Below, in pieces: positions 1-10,849 of a DNA stretch of 64,000 bases. This DNA comes from Cryptomeria japonica. Lineage: Eukaryota > Streptophyta > Pinopsida > Cupressales > Cupressaceae. The position numbers were made by a program, and so were the translations under genes. Location of the stretch: positions 145,974,349 to 146,038,348 of the forward strand of contig NC_081410.1 of NCBI RefSeq assembly GCF_030272615.1, read 5' to 3'. The number at the start of each line of letters is the position of its first letter. Position 1 is the stretch's first letter. Below the pieces are notes generated by a model. It searched no databases and was not told the DNA's origin. It saw only the letters and a list, made by a program, of their open reading frames with translations.

Positions 1-143
1 ACATGATAAAGACCATGGACACAAGGGATGAAACCCAAAACCACAATGCTAAACACTCAAACATGAAGAAATGACACACTCTCAAGCAATTCCACTGAAA
101 ACTTCTCAACTGGTAAGAACTAGATCGGTGCTCCTCCATCAGA
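1..143. repeat. Direct repeat, copy 1 (pair 1257-1399)
   Basis: About 143 bp starting at the window edge is roughly 88 percent identical by eye to 1257-1399, in the same orientation. One copy lies in the leader of the left-edge element and the other just outside its LTR. This suggests that the element inserted into or beside a relative, or that a segment was duplicated. Confidence 0.75.
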
Positions 144-488
144 CTATCGAGGTTAATTAAAAAGTGAGTCCCGTCACTTTCTCTGGTTTGGCGATCGAGC
201 AATAGGTAATTGCAACTGCCTCAAGGGATTTGGCGATCTAACTACAGCTTCTAGTTGCCTCTCCACTGCGATCTATCAGTCCAAACTGCAACCTACCTCA
301 ATCGGCGATCTGTTCAAGTCTCCACTTACTAACTGCCTCAAGCTTAAGCTCTAGGATCAGCGATCTACCTGCAAACCTTGCTTTGCCTCACGTTCAATGA
401 TCTGAACAAGTCCACAAGTTGCCTCAATCTTCTCTCCAACCAACCTGTGCACAAATAACACTTTGTCCAACAATAGGTTCACAAACCA

Positions 489-500
489 GCTCTGATACCA
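489..500 (-). other. Primer-binding site (tRNA-iMet)
   Basis: Minus-strand TGGTATCAGAGC, a perfect match to the classical plant initiator-methionine tRNA primer site, two bases from the LTR edge. Confidence 0.85.
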
Positions 501-502
501 TT

Positions 503-1224
503 TGATGTAGTCAAGGAAGGGAGATCCAATGAAGGATAGCCCAATCTTGCAGCTTAAAACATAAACCATGCAAAGCATACCGGTAACCGGTAACAAGGTG
601 CCCGAAATAGCAGGAAGAACAACCGATAACAACACAAAACATAACCAATAAACAATGTGAATGAATCTTATTATAATTTGAAGAATTATACATGCCACAT
701 GTTGGATCGCAGTCTAGGATACAAACAATGCTTACAATGCAATTACAAGATCCGCAGATCATCCACATATCAAATCGGCTTCCAATAACAGTCTACCAGT
801 TCTATAACCCGGACCTCAGCCTTCCGACCTCAGTTCTATCGGATCAGGATCCTACCGAATCTACATCTTCAGTCGATCGCATAACTTTGTCTTCCATCTT
901 CTAACTTCTCTCTCCTTCAAATGATTCACAAGCTTCCATTTATACCATCTGCAAATAATTACAACTCAATCAAGTCGGCCCAAAGACCAATTGGTTCTTG
1001 AAACGTGCAATGGTAACATGTCAGCTCAAATCACTAAGAACAATCTCCAAATCATAAAACAATGTGCAGTCCTTTGGGAATATTGGCCAAGGCCCAAAGC
1101 AACATCTCCAATGATCCACAAGTCACTAAGATCAATCGCAACCTGAAATCATCTTCTCTTAACATACATCCAGGCTAACTGGTAAGAACATATCAATTGG
1201 GACAATACCGAAATCTACATCTCA
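503..1224 (-). repeat. 5' LTR of the left-edge element
   Basis: The left boundary is fixed by the adjacent PBS. The right boundary is set where the CTACATCTCA inverted end occurs, so it could be off by some tens of bases. A minus-strand TATA box (GGTATAAAT, 938-946) lies in the middle, as expected for the U3/R promoter. No second LTR is visible, so a target duplication cannot be checked. Confidence 0.65.
938..946 (-). promoter_or_regulatory. TATA box of the left-edge LTR
   Basis: GGTATAAAT on the minus strand inside the 503-1224 LTR. Transcription from here would read left through the PBS. Confidence 0.45.
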
Positions 1225-1256
1225 CCGGAAACAAAGCCAAATGCTATGAAACTCAA

Positions 1257-1399
1257 ACATGATAAAGACCACGAACACAAGGGAATAAACCCAAAACCAC
1301 AATGATAAACACTCAAACATGAAGAAATGCCACGCTCTTAAGAAATTCCATTGAAAACTACCTAACCGATAAGAACTAGACTGGTGCTCCTGCATCAGG
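1257..1399. repeat. Direct repeat, copy 2 (pair 1-143)
   Basis: Matches 1-143. It overlaps the downstream end of the decayed minus-strand ORF at 1390-1822, so the repeat was probably part of the same element family as that ORF. Confidence 0.75.
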
Positions 1400-1822
1400 A
1401 TTCTCGGCAGTAGGAGGAGCTTCAGTAGATGGTGCCTCGACAGAGGTCTTGGTGGTTCTATTTCTCCTTTTAGGAGTTGGTTCCATGGATTTTGGCGAAG
1501 GGCTTGTCTCTTATGAGGGTTCCTCATCTGAAACTATGACAACAACCTTCTTTGGTGGCCTCTTTCTCTTGGGTTGAGGGGGAATATCCTATGGAGGGGC
1601 ACTTGGCTTGGCCTCAAGGGACACAATATGGATTTTCTCAAAAGAAGCCTATGGGGTAACCATAGGGGTTTTCTCAACAAGGGGCGCATTTGTAATTTCT
1701 TTCATGGGATGGATTACATTGATCGATATGGCATGGGTAATGTCAGGCATTGAAAAATGTGTTCTTGCCTCAGGAGCTTTCTTAGTGGATGCAGATGGGG
1801 AATTCTTTGCAGGGGAAGCCAT
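1390..1822 (-). pseudogene. Decayed Lys/Pro/Ser-rich retroelement-type ORF
   Basis: Read leftwards from an ATG at 1822, one frame gives a low-complexity polypeptide rich in Pro, Ser, Thr, Lys and Glu with a basic patch (KRKRPPKKVVV near 1540). It is broken by at least three in-frame stops. No catalytic domain is visible. The composition resembles the Lys/Pro-rich linker of ORF2 in the element at 9103-15596, so I infer a fragment of the same kind of non-autonomous LTR-element protein. The resemblance is compositional only and homology is not demonstrated. Confidence 0.4.
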
Positions 1823-2320
1823 TATAACTTCTAAGGCAATGAAAAATACTGAAATTGTTGCAACACACCCTCACTATGAAGATAGGGCAAGAATTATAAT
1901 TCATACATGCTAAAACCCTCCTACACAGACACGATTTCCTCAAAATTGTAGAGAGGTGGTGTTAAGTCAACTTATTGGTTTCAAAGGCGCAGTTTGAAAG
2001 TGTTAAATGCTCTAAGATTTCTTTGGTTTGATATTGCTCGTTCTTCAGTTGCTCTAGTTTCTTTGGTTTCTCTTGAATGCAGGGTGTACAACAATAGCCC
2101 CAGATTTTGCTTTTATGGCACATAGATGAATCACCATAAATTCATATGTGTTTAGCTAGTTGGTGACTTCAAAATTTGAACTACATAGTTGATTCACAAG
2201 TGAGCAATTGAGATTGCACGTTGACATCCCTTGACTGCTAACATGGCACATATTATAACACTTTTGGCCACCTTTGATTTAGCTTTGATTATGCAGGTCT
2301 CGTATTCCTTTGATTTCAAT
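1823..2320. other. Gene-free stretch
   Basis: No coding frame with protein-like composition, no repeat unit and no LTR end was seen here. Confidence 0.5.
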
Positions 2321-2329
2321 CCATGTGGG

Positions 2330-3545
2330 ATAACGGGGAACCTAAATTCCTCCCCTTTCATTACCTTGTGTTGCATTTTACAGGTCCTTGTTCTTCATGC
2401 GAGATAAGTCTTCCTTCGTTCTTCACCATTTTTTCTTAACCCGCATGACTCTCTTTCTAAAGGACTCTCCCCTTTGTTAGTTGCATCGTGTTCTCACCGT
2501 TGCGGGATAAGCATCCCATCACACTTGATCCCTTTGTTATCCTGTATCGTCATGGATGCTCTGTCTTTGTCCCTGTGGGGTAAGCTAAAGTATGTTCACA
2601 AAAGGTCCTTCGTTATCTTGCATTGCGCAAGCCTTTCTTTCTTCTTGTTGCTTCATTTTACCCTCTACGGGGTAAATTTCTCTAAGTCTTTCCTTCCCCC
2701 ACACCGCATAGCAAACATGTCTTGGGCTCATGCGGGATAGAGTTTCTTTACTTCTACCATTGTGTTTTTCTTATCCCACGGTACACCTTTACACCATATC
2801 TTAGTCATGCAGGACAAGGAAAACCTTTTACTTTCTTTACTTGCTTAGCCCGCATGAACATTTCTTTTATCCTGCACAACACAAAGCAACAAGGTGAGAC
2901 CGTCGTGGGGAAAACCTTATTCATTGCTTATCAAGCATTTTTTTATCCTGCACAAGTAACTTTTCAAGTGCAAATGTAGTGTGGGATGATTTTCCTTTTA
3001 TAAAGCCCTTTCCTTATCCCGTGAGATGCAAAGCCAAACCCGATAACAGCTACGGGATAAACTTGCTCAACGCCATAAACTTGGTCTCCTTATCCCGCAT
3101 AGATAAGATATTGAAGCTGATACTTAAGTTAAATTATTTAGCACGTGGAGACTTATAAAGGGGTATGAGGGTCGTTGTATATGGCATGCCTAGGACTTAG
3201 ACTTAAAGTTTAAAACGCATAGGCAAAACAAAAGACCTTAGGAGATAAATTGCAAAACTATCTCTTCACTTTTGCAATCACATGATTTTCTCCTTATGAT
3301 TCCGTGTAGGGTAAGATTCTTTATTTTTTATCAAGCATCCCCTTAGCCCACACAAGTAAACTTTACATTATGAAGGTCGTGCAGGCTAACTCTTCCTTTT
3401 GACAAAATGGCTTCCCGTTATCCCGCATGATTCAAGTTGGTTGTAAGAAGAGCCTGCATGGGGTAAAATCTTGCATTACTCAACACGCCTCCTGCCATCC
3501 CACAGGGATCAAAGTAGAAATAAGAGACCCTTGCAGGGAAAACCT
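2330..3545. repeat. Scattered array of GCGGGATAA-like words
   Basis: About two dozen imperfect copies of the word GCGGGATAA or its complement TTATCCCGC occur in 1.2 kb, typically followed or preceded by CATG/GCA. Clear copies are near 2502, 2733, 3012, 3050, 3090 and 3417. They alternate in orientation, are spaced 30-100 bp, and are separated by unrelated AT/CT-rich text, so this is not a simple tandem satellite. The function is unknown. Confidence 0.6.
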
Positions 3546-3719
3546 CACCAACCATATACGCCTAACCCCGACTCCAAAACGACACAAAAATTCAATAACA
3601 TGCAAATTGTCAAAAATTATAGATTGTTGATCGTGGTCAGCAGAATTAACTGTGGCTTTGATTTTTACAAAATTTTCTAAAAAGTTGTATACTAACCTCT
3701 GCATAACATGAAGGCTATA

Positions 3720-3925
3720 TACTAGACTCTACATAACAGGAAGGTTATGACGGGATAACATATCATGTTAAGTCATTCTAACCATGTAATTGACATATAA
3801 CACGATCGTTATAATGGCTTAACATGACCGATTATTGACAAAATTTTGCATAGCACGAAGGTAATGATAGGATAAGTTGTTAATAACCTATCATGTTAAG
3901 CCATTCTAACCATCGTGTTATTCTT
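3720..3925. repeat. TAACATGA foldback repeat, copy 1
   Basis: Contains the words TAAGTCATTCTAACCAT and GGCTTAACATGA in opposite orientation, with a central segment ending in TTCGTG-type text. Related copies are at about 5150-5345 and 5680-5920. The inverted arrangement suggests a MITE-like foldback sequence. Confidence 0.55.
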
Positions 3926-5149
3926 AACTAGCCTCATGTCGTGGAAGTGGGCCTTTAACTTCCCAAATCAAAAAATTAATATTTGATTTTACTTTACCAT
4001 AACACAACTTTAAAAATGTTCACTCTAAATCATGAAGATTTGAAGATTTGTTTTTTGGAGCTCTTGGTCCCTTAGATTGCTTGGTGTCATGGATGTTATT
4101 AAAATCCATTCATTCAAATCAAAAACTTCTGTAAACACTTACAAACGATCAAAAAAAGAAAGTAATTATGGTCACTCACCTAAGCTTTCTCCTTTGATCC
4201 ATTATCGAATGTAATCAACACCTGCAAACAGGGTTTTACCAAAAAGTAAAATCAAAATTAAACAGATAATAATGATTTTACACATTGCCAAAACATGTGA
4301 AAAGGGGATTTCAAACAAAACCCCAAATGACGCTATAGAGAAAATTCGGATCCTACCATCAAATCTCAAAATCCCAACCAAAAACTACAATCACGCATTA
4401 CACCTTATTATCTATAAACTTAAATCAAACTAAAATTATATTCAACATGTATTGATTCAATCTATTTTAGAGATAAAGGTCCATTGAGTGGAAGCCTTGT
4501 TGGAGATTTTGATCCTAGAGCCCAATCTATCATAACAAATTTTTTGGCTTCCTTTCTAGCAAAACTGAGAACTGACAAGCAATTTAAAAAGAGACAAAAT
4601 CCCATTAACCCCAAAGCAAAATCTAAATCAACCAACAGAAATAAGGGTTTTACCAAAAACCCTAAATGACTCAATAGAGAAGTAGGGTTTCACAATATAA
4701 CTTGTGAAATCAAAATGAAAATTTTGATAACTCATTACCCACAACTGAGTTTAAAAATTGAAGCCAACTAAGAATTTACCTATTTGATTGCCAAAAGCTC
4801 CCTCGAGTCAAGATTCATGCCCATATATACCCTGCCATAGCCCCACAACCAATAATCTCATTTTTTGACTTTATTGCAAATTTGTGGTAATGTTTAGGTT
4901 GGGTTTTTTTTTAAATTAAACTTGGAACAAAAATTTTAGAAACAAAATATACTAAACTGAGCCGATTTTTTTTGTGAACAAAAATATATGGGTATTGATT
5001 TTTATGATTGAATGAAGAGAAAAATGAGAGAAATAGAAGAAATTGTCAATGTTAGCATTTGAATTTTCTATGGTGTTAATGGTCATCCATTTGTGGTAAT
5101 GTAGTTTAGGTCGGGGCTTTTAAAAATAAAAAAACAACATTTTTTAAAG

Positions 5150-5345
5150 GTGTTGGAATGGCATAACATGACAGGTTACTGACACCTTATCCTGTAATTA
5201 CCTTCGTGTTATGCAAAATCCTATCACTAACTTGTCATGTTAATCCATTCTAACCATCGTTTTATACATCAATTACATTGTTAGAAGGCTTAACATGACA
5301 GGTTATAGACAATTTATCCTATAATTACCTTCGTGTTATGCAAAA
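5150..5345. repeat. TAACATGA foldback repeat, copy 2
   Basis: Arms around ATAACATGACAGGTTA and its near complement flank a conserved middle (AATTACCTTCGTGTTATGC). The middle occurs twice here, so this copy is itself about one and a half units long. Confidence 0.6.
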
Positions 5346-5679
5346 TCCCCTGAGTCAAGATTCATGCCCATACCCTACCATAGGCCCCACAGCCAATAAT
5401 CTCACCCTTCCTCCACCTAATAGTCATCACTTTATACATATCAGAGCGCCTCAAACTTGATCAAAACCCCCACATTATTGGCTTAAAATTTCCTAAATAC
5501 CGAAGAGCGCCCGACAAACCCAAAATCATCCTCCATTGCTTCATTTTTTAAATTAAACATTTTTTAATTACTTCATTTAAAACACACATTCACTCCTTTT
5601 GATGATAATTTGTTCAATTTACAACTTATTCCGATAAACAAATAGTTATATAGGTGAATGAATGTTCTAAAGGTGAGAA

Positions 5680-5920
5680 TGGCTTAACATGACAGGTTAT
5701 TGACAGGTTATCCTGTAATTACCTTCGTGTTATACAAAATCATGTTAATAACCTATCATGTTATGCCTTTCTAACCATCGTGTTATACAAAAAAAAACAT
5801 GGTTAGAATGACTTAACATGGCATGCTATTGATAGTTTATCATGTAATTACATTCGTGTTATGCAAAATCTTGTCAATAACTTGTCATGTTAAGTCATTT
5901 TAACCATCGTGTAAATAAAT
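5680..5920. repeat. TAACATGA foldback repeat, copy 3
   Basis: Two back-to-back units. The second (about 5808-5915) is a near-complete palindrome: a left arm beginning ATGGTTAGAATGACTTAAC is mirrored by a right arm ending GTTAAGTCATTTTAACCAT, around the conserved middle. Confidence 0.65.
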
Positions 5921-6099
5921 TTTCTAACCTATCAATAATCTATAATTTTTGACAAATTGCTTGTTATTGACTTTTCGTGCCATTTTGGAGTCAATTTAAC
6001 TGCGACCTAAAATGACAAAAAATATATGTGCCCACTTAGGGTTGTGGATAAATGAAACTGGCTCCAAAGAGTCACTATTTTTGGATACCACAATAGTTA

Positions 6100-6225
6100 T
6101 TTAGTAACATGAATGTTATTGAATCATTAGTCCAATCCATAACATGAAGGTTAGTCATAAACACACGAAGGTTAGCCATAAACATGAAGGTTATTCATAA
6201 GCACGAAGGCTAGTCAACAATTACT
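6100..6225. repeat. Short degenerate tandem repeat (CATGAAGGTTAGTCATAAA)
   Basis: Four to five degenerate copies of a ~20-bp unit, ACATGAAGGTTAGTCATAA and variants. The words overlap those of the foldback family just upstream. Confidence 0.55.
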
Positions 6226-6700
6226 AACATCTGTAATTTTCAAGTAACCTTCATGTAAGTGACTTTTGGAGACTTTTTTGAACCAGTGTAGCTGTGGTCG
6301 GGGGATATCAGGGAACTCTAAAATGGCAAGGGTAAATCTATAATTTAAATTTACCAAACAACAATTACAACAAGAACAATTTATTTCAGCATTTATTTAT
6401 TTGAATATATAGTATGAAATAATACAAATTCATTTGCGGATCAATAGAAAATATGCAAATCTTCTTTATGCTCTATTTTTTATTCTCACCAAACAGAACA
6501 AAATTTTTTTCTTACTTCCACAATATCTAGGTTGCAAAGAAAATTATGTTATTAGTTTTTTCAATTCCCAACATGGACAAATACTCTCTATGGCACCCAA
6601 CTTCTTGCTTGCAATACTTCTATTAAGTTTAATCGGTCAATTTTCAATCCCCACTACTCTCTTCCTTTTTTTTTATATCTTTTCAAACATATCTATCAAA
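6226..6700. other. Gene-free AT-rich stretch
   Basis: A 125-codon open frame exists at 6434-6811 (+), but its composition is that of AT-rich non-coding DNA and it runs into a tandem repeat and an LTR. Nothing functional is supported. Confidence 0.5.
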
Positions 6701-6704
6701 AGGA

Positions 6705-6800
6705 AGACATATCAGAAAGCCACATATAACCATTCATCATATTTAACCATGTATAACCATATAACCATCAGAAAGCCACATACAACTATATATCACTATT
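6705..6800. repeat. Degenerate repeat AGAAAGCCACATATAACCA, split by an LTR insertion
   Basis: Units at about 6714 and 6769 match one at about 8455, on the far side of the solo LTR at 6806-8439. The LTR therefore landed inside this short repeat block. Confidence 0.55.
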
Positions 6801-6805
6801 TATCA

Positions 6806-8439
6806 TGTTGAATTATTGGCGTTGACAAAACCAGTCAATCCAAAGAACCGGTATATGTGCTAAGATTTGTCATTGATGTCCAACACTTACTGGTGAAGTG
6901 GCATAGGTAGAGTGGTGTTTTCTAGTAAGCAAAAGTGATGACTTACAAACACATGGAAACAAAAATGGTAACGAATGATCAAAGGTTCAATTGGCTCAAG
7001 GAAAGATAGACTAAGCCAACCGATTTGTCATTCAAGAAGATTGGTCACTCTGATGATGATGAAGTCACAAAAGGTGACTCGGACTAGAAAACTTGAAGTT
7101 GCATGTAAATCAGAATCTTATTGGAAAATAGGGGAAGAGACTTGATGCTAGCACAACAAACCGGCAATCAAAGGATAAATCGGTAATATAGAAGTACAGT
7201 GGCATACCGGTACACCGGTATGACAGAAGGAAGATAGGTGATCACCATAAATTTCAGAGCGGTTATCAGTTATTCAGTTGTGGTGGCGAAAGATGAGTTG
7301 GTGAGCTTGTATCTACGCTAAATCACTTGTTGGTAAGGTCAAATTCAGTTATCATGCAGTCAAGCATGATTACCTGTGGATTTTCTGGTTCACACTTAAT
7401 TGACTGAATACGACCTAGAAGTTACTATCTTTGGGAGATGCGGTGGCAAATTTTGTTGAACACTAAGGCACGTAGAGAAAGAGTGGGAGATTTTGAATTT
7501 GAAATCTTCTCAAATCCATGATTACTTTGATTGAGGGAATGCTTGAAAGTGTCGGCAAGAAATGTATAAAGTGTTCTTGAGTTCATTCAGAAAGTTTTGA
7601 TCGTGAAATTTGCAACAAGTAGATCTTGTTGAAGGCGATCCAAAGTGAAAAGCAGAGAGAGAGGAAGTGCTAAGAGGTTTTAGCAGAGTAGAGTGTGTTT
7701 GAGGTAGATCAACTAAGTGCAAAGTCGAGAGACAGAGGATCAGCAGAGTGCAGAGCCGAAGGATAGAGAACCAGTAGAGTGCAGAGTCGAAGGATGGAGG
7801 ATTGACAAAGTGCAGTGCTGAGGGACAGGCGATTAGCTGAGTGAAGAGCCAAAGGTGTAAGAAGAAAACCAGTGGTGTGTAGAGAAGACACAACCAATGT
7901 GGATTGAGTGTGATGCATATTGAGATCCGATCAAGCTATCAATAGCTAATTCAGAAGATCATCCATTTGTTTCTTTCTAACCACTGCAACATAAATCCCT
8001 TAACCGAGTGGACTTCAACAGGTCCCTTTTGTAAAATCCCTTAACTAGGTGACATCTTAATTGATGTTCTTAAGTCCTTTAACAAGGCTACCTTTAACAA
8101 TGTAAAGGCACTAACCAGCCTTGAAGAAAATCCCTTAACCAGGTGGCACCTAATAGTATCTTTGTAATATCCTAACAAGGATGGCTCCTCACTGGGCATA
8201 CTTCAGAAGAGTACAAATTTTGTGAGTTCCTACTCACACCGTGGTTTTCTCCCATTTGGGTTTCCACGAGATAACTTCTTGGTGTCACTGTCAACTTTTC
8301 ATGCTTGCATATTTTACTTCAGTGATTAAGTATATTGTTGGATATTAGATGAATGCAGATTTAAGTTAAAAGCTTAATTGTGAAAATTTGATCAAGTGTT
8401 GATTCAACCCTCCCCTCTCAGCACTGGTTGGGATTAACA
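6806..8439 (+). mobile_element. Solo LTR, Copia-type
   Basis: About 1,634 bp from TGTTGAATTATTGG to GGGATTAACA. It is flanked by TATCA on the left (6801-6805) and CATCA on the right (8440-8444), a 5-bp duplication with one mismatch. The last ~250 bp carry a U5 hallmark of Copia LTRs seen elsewhere in the window (TTTTCTCCCATTTGGGTTTCC, split here as TTTTCTCCCATTTGGG near 8248) and a polypyrimidine CCCTCCCCTCTCAG near the end. No PBS or internal region follows, so it is a solo LTR. The middle has repeated 'ATCCCTTAACCAGGTGGC'-like words at 8030-8150. The exact left edge rests on the TSD. Confidence 0.6.
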
Positions 8440-9102
8440 CATCATATAAGACGTATGAAAAAGCCACATATAACCATTCATAAGCCATAAAAAATTATTG
8501 AAGGAACCATTCCAAAAAAATTCAAGTTGTTTAAATGAATTCAATCTAATTTATTGAAAAATAACCATACATCAACACATAAACATCTGTTTTATTGAAA
8601 AACAACATTTCATTATCAATTCAAAATGTCTGTTTTGGCAAACAGTCTGCATCATTGCTGACATTTTTTTCAATAGTGGTCAGCAATATACATCTAGAAA
8701 AGTTTAATAACAAAATAAGCCTCTTATCAAGGAAAACAACAACAAGTAATCAAGAACTTTTATTTCCCCCAATGTTTGGAGTAAGGGGAGGCACACCCTT
8801 TCCATCAACTTCTTTGGTTACCAAACCAGCTACCTCCTCATACCTCCCTTTCCAGTGTTTTACGTTTTCCTCACATACATATAACATGGCATTAAACTAC
8901 TTAGTCATAATTGTGTGGTTCTTCATGCTTGCATCACACATGACCTCAAGTTTCTCAGTCACCATCTATTATCCATGCAATTCCATCTCTAAGTCATAAT
9001 TCTTATCGGTCATCTCAATGACCTTCTTACTGAGTTCAGTGTTACTCATTTTTAGATCAGTAACCATCCCCTTCAACCTTTCATTTTCAACCTGGATGAA
9101 TT

Positions 9103-9895
9103 TGTTAGGATTCCCAAAGATACTGAGAGGGGGAGGGGGGTGAATCAGTATCTAACCAGTTTAATAATTTTCTTAACTTAAAATATGTAAAGCATATCAG
9201 TACTGTATACTGGTAAACAAAAAGTAATGCAATAAACAAAGATAACGTCAACCACATAAAAAGCACACCATAACATAGTAGTTTAACGAGGAAACCCGGT
9301 GTGGGAAAAACCTCGGTGGGATTTGTGACCCACAATATTCACTTACTGGCCAATAAGAGAATAATACTGCTACAATAGGGGCCTGCACATGCAGGAAGGC
9401 CAAGTGCCTAGAGCTCACTGCTCAATTACAAAATGGGAAGTCTCACTGACTTACAAAATGGATTATGCAAATCCAATGTCTTGTACTGCTTCAAAATAGC
9501 ATCTACTATGCCAGATCCAGTACCGGTTTAAGCTTTTCTTTATACATAAACCCTTAACCTATAATTCGCATAATAGGTCTTCCTTATTTCGCCTATCAAT
9601 TTCCTTACAAAATGTTCTATAGTGATCTCATACATATATGAGTCATTTTACAACTTGCCAAGTCGGCTTATAATGATTTTACAATTAATTACAAAATATA
9701 TTATAAACAAAATTCATGTCGGCCTGGGTGTCGGTATACTTCCTTTCACTATCGGTGTTCTATGTGCCAGTGTAGAGTATGTCATTGCTGGTGCCGGTAA
9801 ATTGTCTTGCCAGTGTCATAGGATTGCAAGGTTTCCATCAATGACAAAACCTTTAATCACCTACAATATCTCATTGGAGTGTGCATTTGCCAACA
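9103..9895 (-). repeat. 3' LTR of non-autonomous Copia-type element
   Basis: 793 bp, TG...CA, roughly 96-97 percent identical by eye to 14792-15596. Minus-strand TATAAAG lies at about 9539-9545. The U5 end has a purine block in plus orientation (GAGAGGGGGAGGGGGG, 9124-9139). Confidence 0.88.
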
Positions 9896-9909
9896 ATCTC
9901 CCCCTTTGG
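9896..9909 (-). other. Polypurine tract
   Basis: Minus-strand CCAAAGGGGGAGAT directly abuts the 3' LTR, as expected for plus-strand priming. Confidence 0.75.
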
Positions 9910-10398
9910 CATTGATAGCAACACTCATGAGAAAAATCCAAAAAGTGTCACAAAAAAGAATCTGCCAAAATTGTCTTACCAAAAATTGTGTACCAAAAAA
10001 AAATGTGTGCTCCCCCTGAGCTGATGATCCATTTGCTGATTATTTTTCTCATTACCACTACTCCCCCTTTGGCATCAATGACAAAGGTTGTCAAAGTGTC
10101 AATTGAGTGTGGTTTCCAGCTTTATCCTTGTAACTGATTGGTTACAATCTGAAAAAGGTCTGCCAATACCAGATTCAGGCTCTCAGTGAACCATTTCTTA
10201 TCTTTTAATGCGGCCTCTGTCCTCTAAATTGTACCAGTGAGGTGTTGCATTTGTTGTGTCGATGTTTTCTGTCCTTGAATTAAAGCCTCAGATATATCTT
10301 TTCTTAAGGAGGCAAGGTAGTCTAATTTTGGACTAAGTCTCCATTCTTTCCTTTTCTCTTTCCAACTTTAGAAGTTCCTCCTCAAAACCTGTTATTTT

Positions 10399-10716
10399 CT
10401 ACTCAAAAACTGATAATGGTTCAGATGAATTAATGAAATTATCAGCTAGTTGATTTATTTCTTCTTGTACCTTGCTGATCTTCTTGTCTATATCTACTAT
10501 CAAGAAGTTTGTTTTGCATGTATCTCTGTACAAAGTTTTAAATTCTTTTAGTGTACAACATAGTGCCAATAAAAGAGTGTCAAATTGTCTCATGCACTTC
10601 TTTATTTCCTCTTCAAAGAATTTGTGTTTTTCCTTCTCTAGTTTCTCCTTGAATGTTCCCTCATTTCTTTGTTCAACTGTCAGTGTTGTCAGTAATATAC
10701 TTAGACAATGTGTCAA
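10399..10716 (-). pseudogene. Frameshifted C-terminal coiled coil of ORF2
   Basis: About 105 codons, one frame shifted from ORF2, Glu/Lys-rich with heptad spacing. A TAG at 10399-10401 ends it, but the same frame goes on with more helical text. It probably belonged to ORF2 before a one-base indel near 10700. Confidence 0.5.
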
Positions 10717-10849
10717 GTTGATTCAAAGAATCTTTATTATCTATATTACACTTGGGTGCTATCATTTTCAAAATTGGAATTGTGTCATCAATTGCTTTGT
10801 ATGCTTGTGAACTACACTTTGTTATCTTTTTGATAGAATCCAAAAGAAC

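Larger units (their letters stand above)
1..1224 (-). mobile_element. LTR retrotransposon, 5' end only (runs off left edge)
   Basis: This is the 5' end of an LTR element read on the minus strand. A perfect initiator-Met primer-binding site (TGGTATCAGAGC on the minus strand) lies at 489-500, two bases inside the LTR edge at 503. The LTR is 503-1224 (about 722 bp); its ends form an imperfect inverted repeat, TGATGTAG at one side and CTACATCTCA at the other. Bases 1-488 are the untranslated leader or decayed gag region, and the rest lies outside the window. The family is probably Copia-like from the PBS and size, but no protein domain is visible. Confidence 0.7.

Noticed and set aside
2330-3545. 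CRISPR-like array
   Set aside because: Words are imperfect, in both orientations and irregularly spaced; nuclear plant context, no cas genes.
6434-6811. 125-codon plus-strand frame
   Set aside because: Composition is that of AT-rich non-coding DNA, and it ends in a tandem repeat next to a solo LTR.
8595-8999. 134-codon plus-strand frame
   Set aside because: Antisense to the minus-strand exon that continues across the retroelement insertions; that frame has the better protein composition.
9622-9915. 97-codon frame repeated at 15323-15646
   Set aside because: LTR sequence of the non-autonomous Copia-type element, antisense to its transcription.
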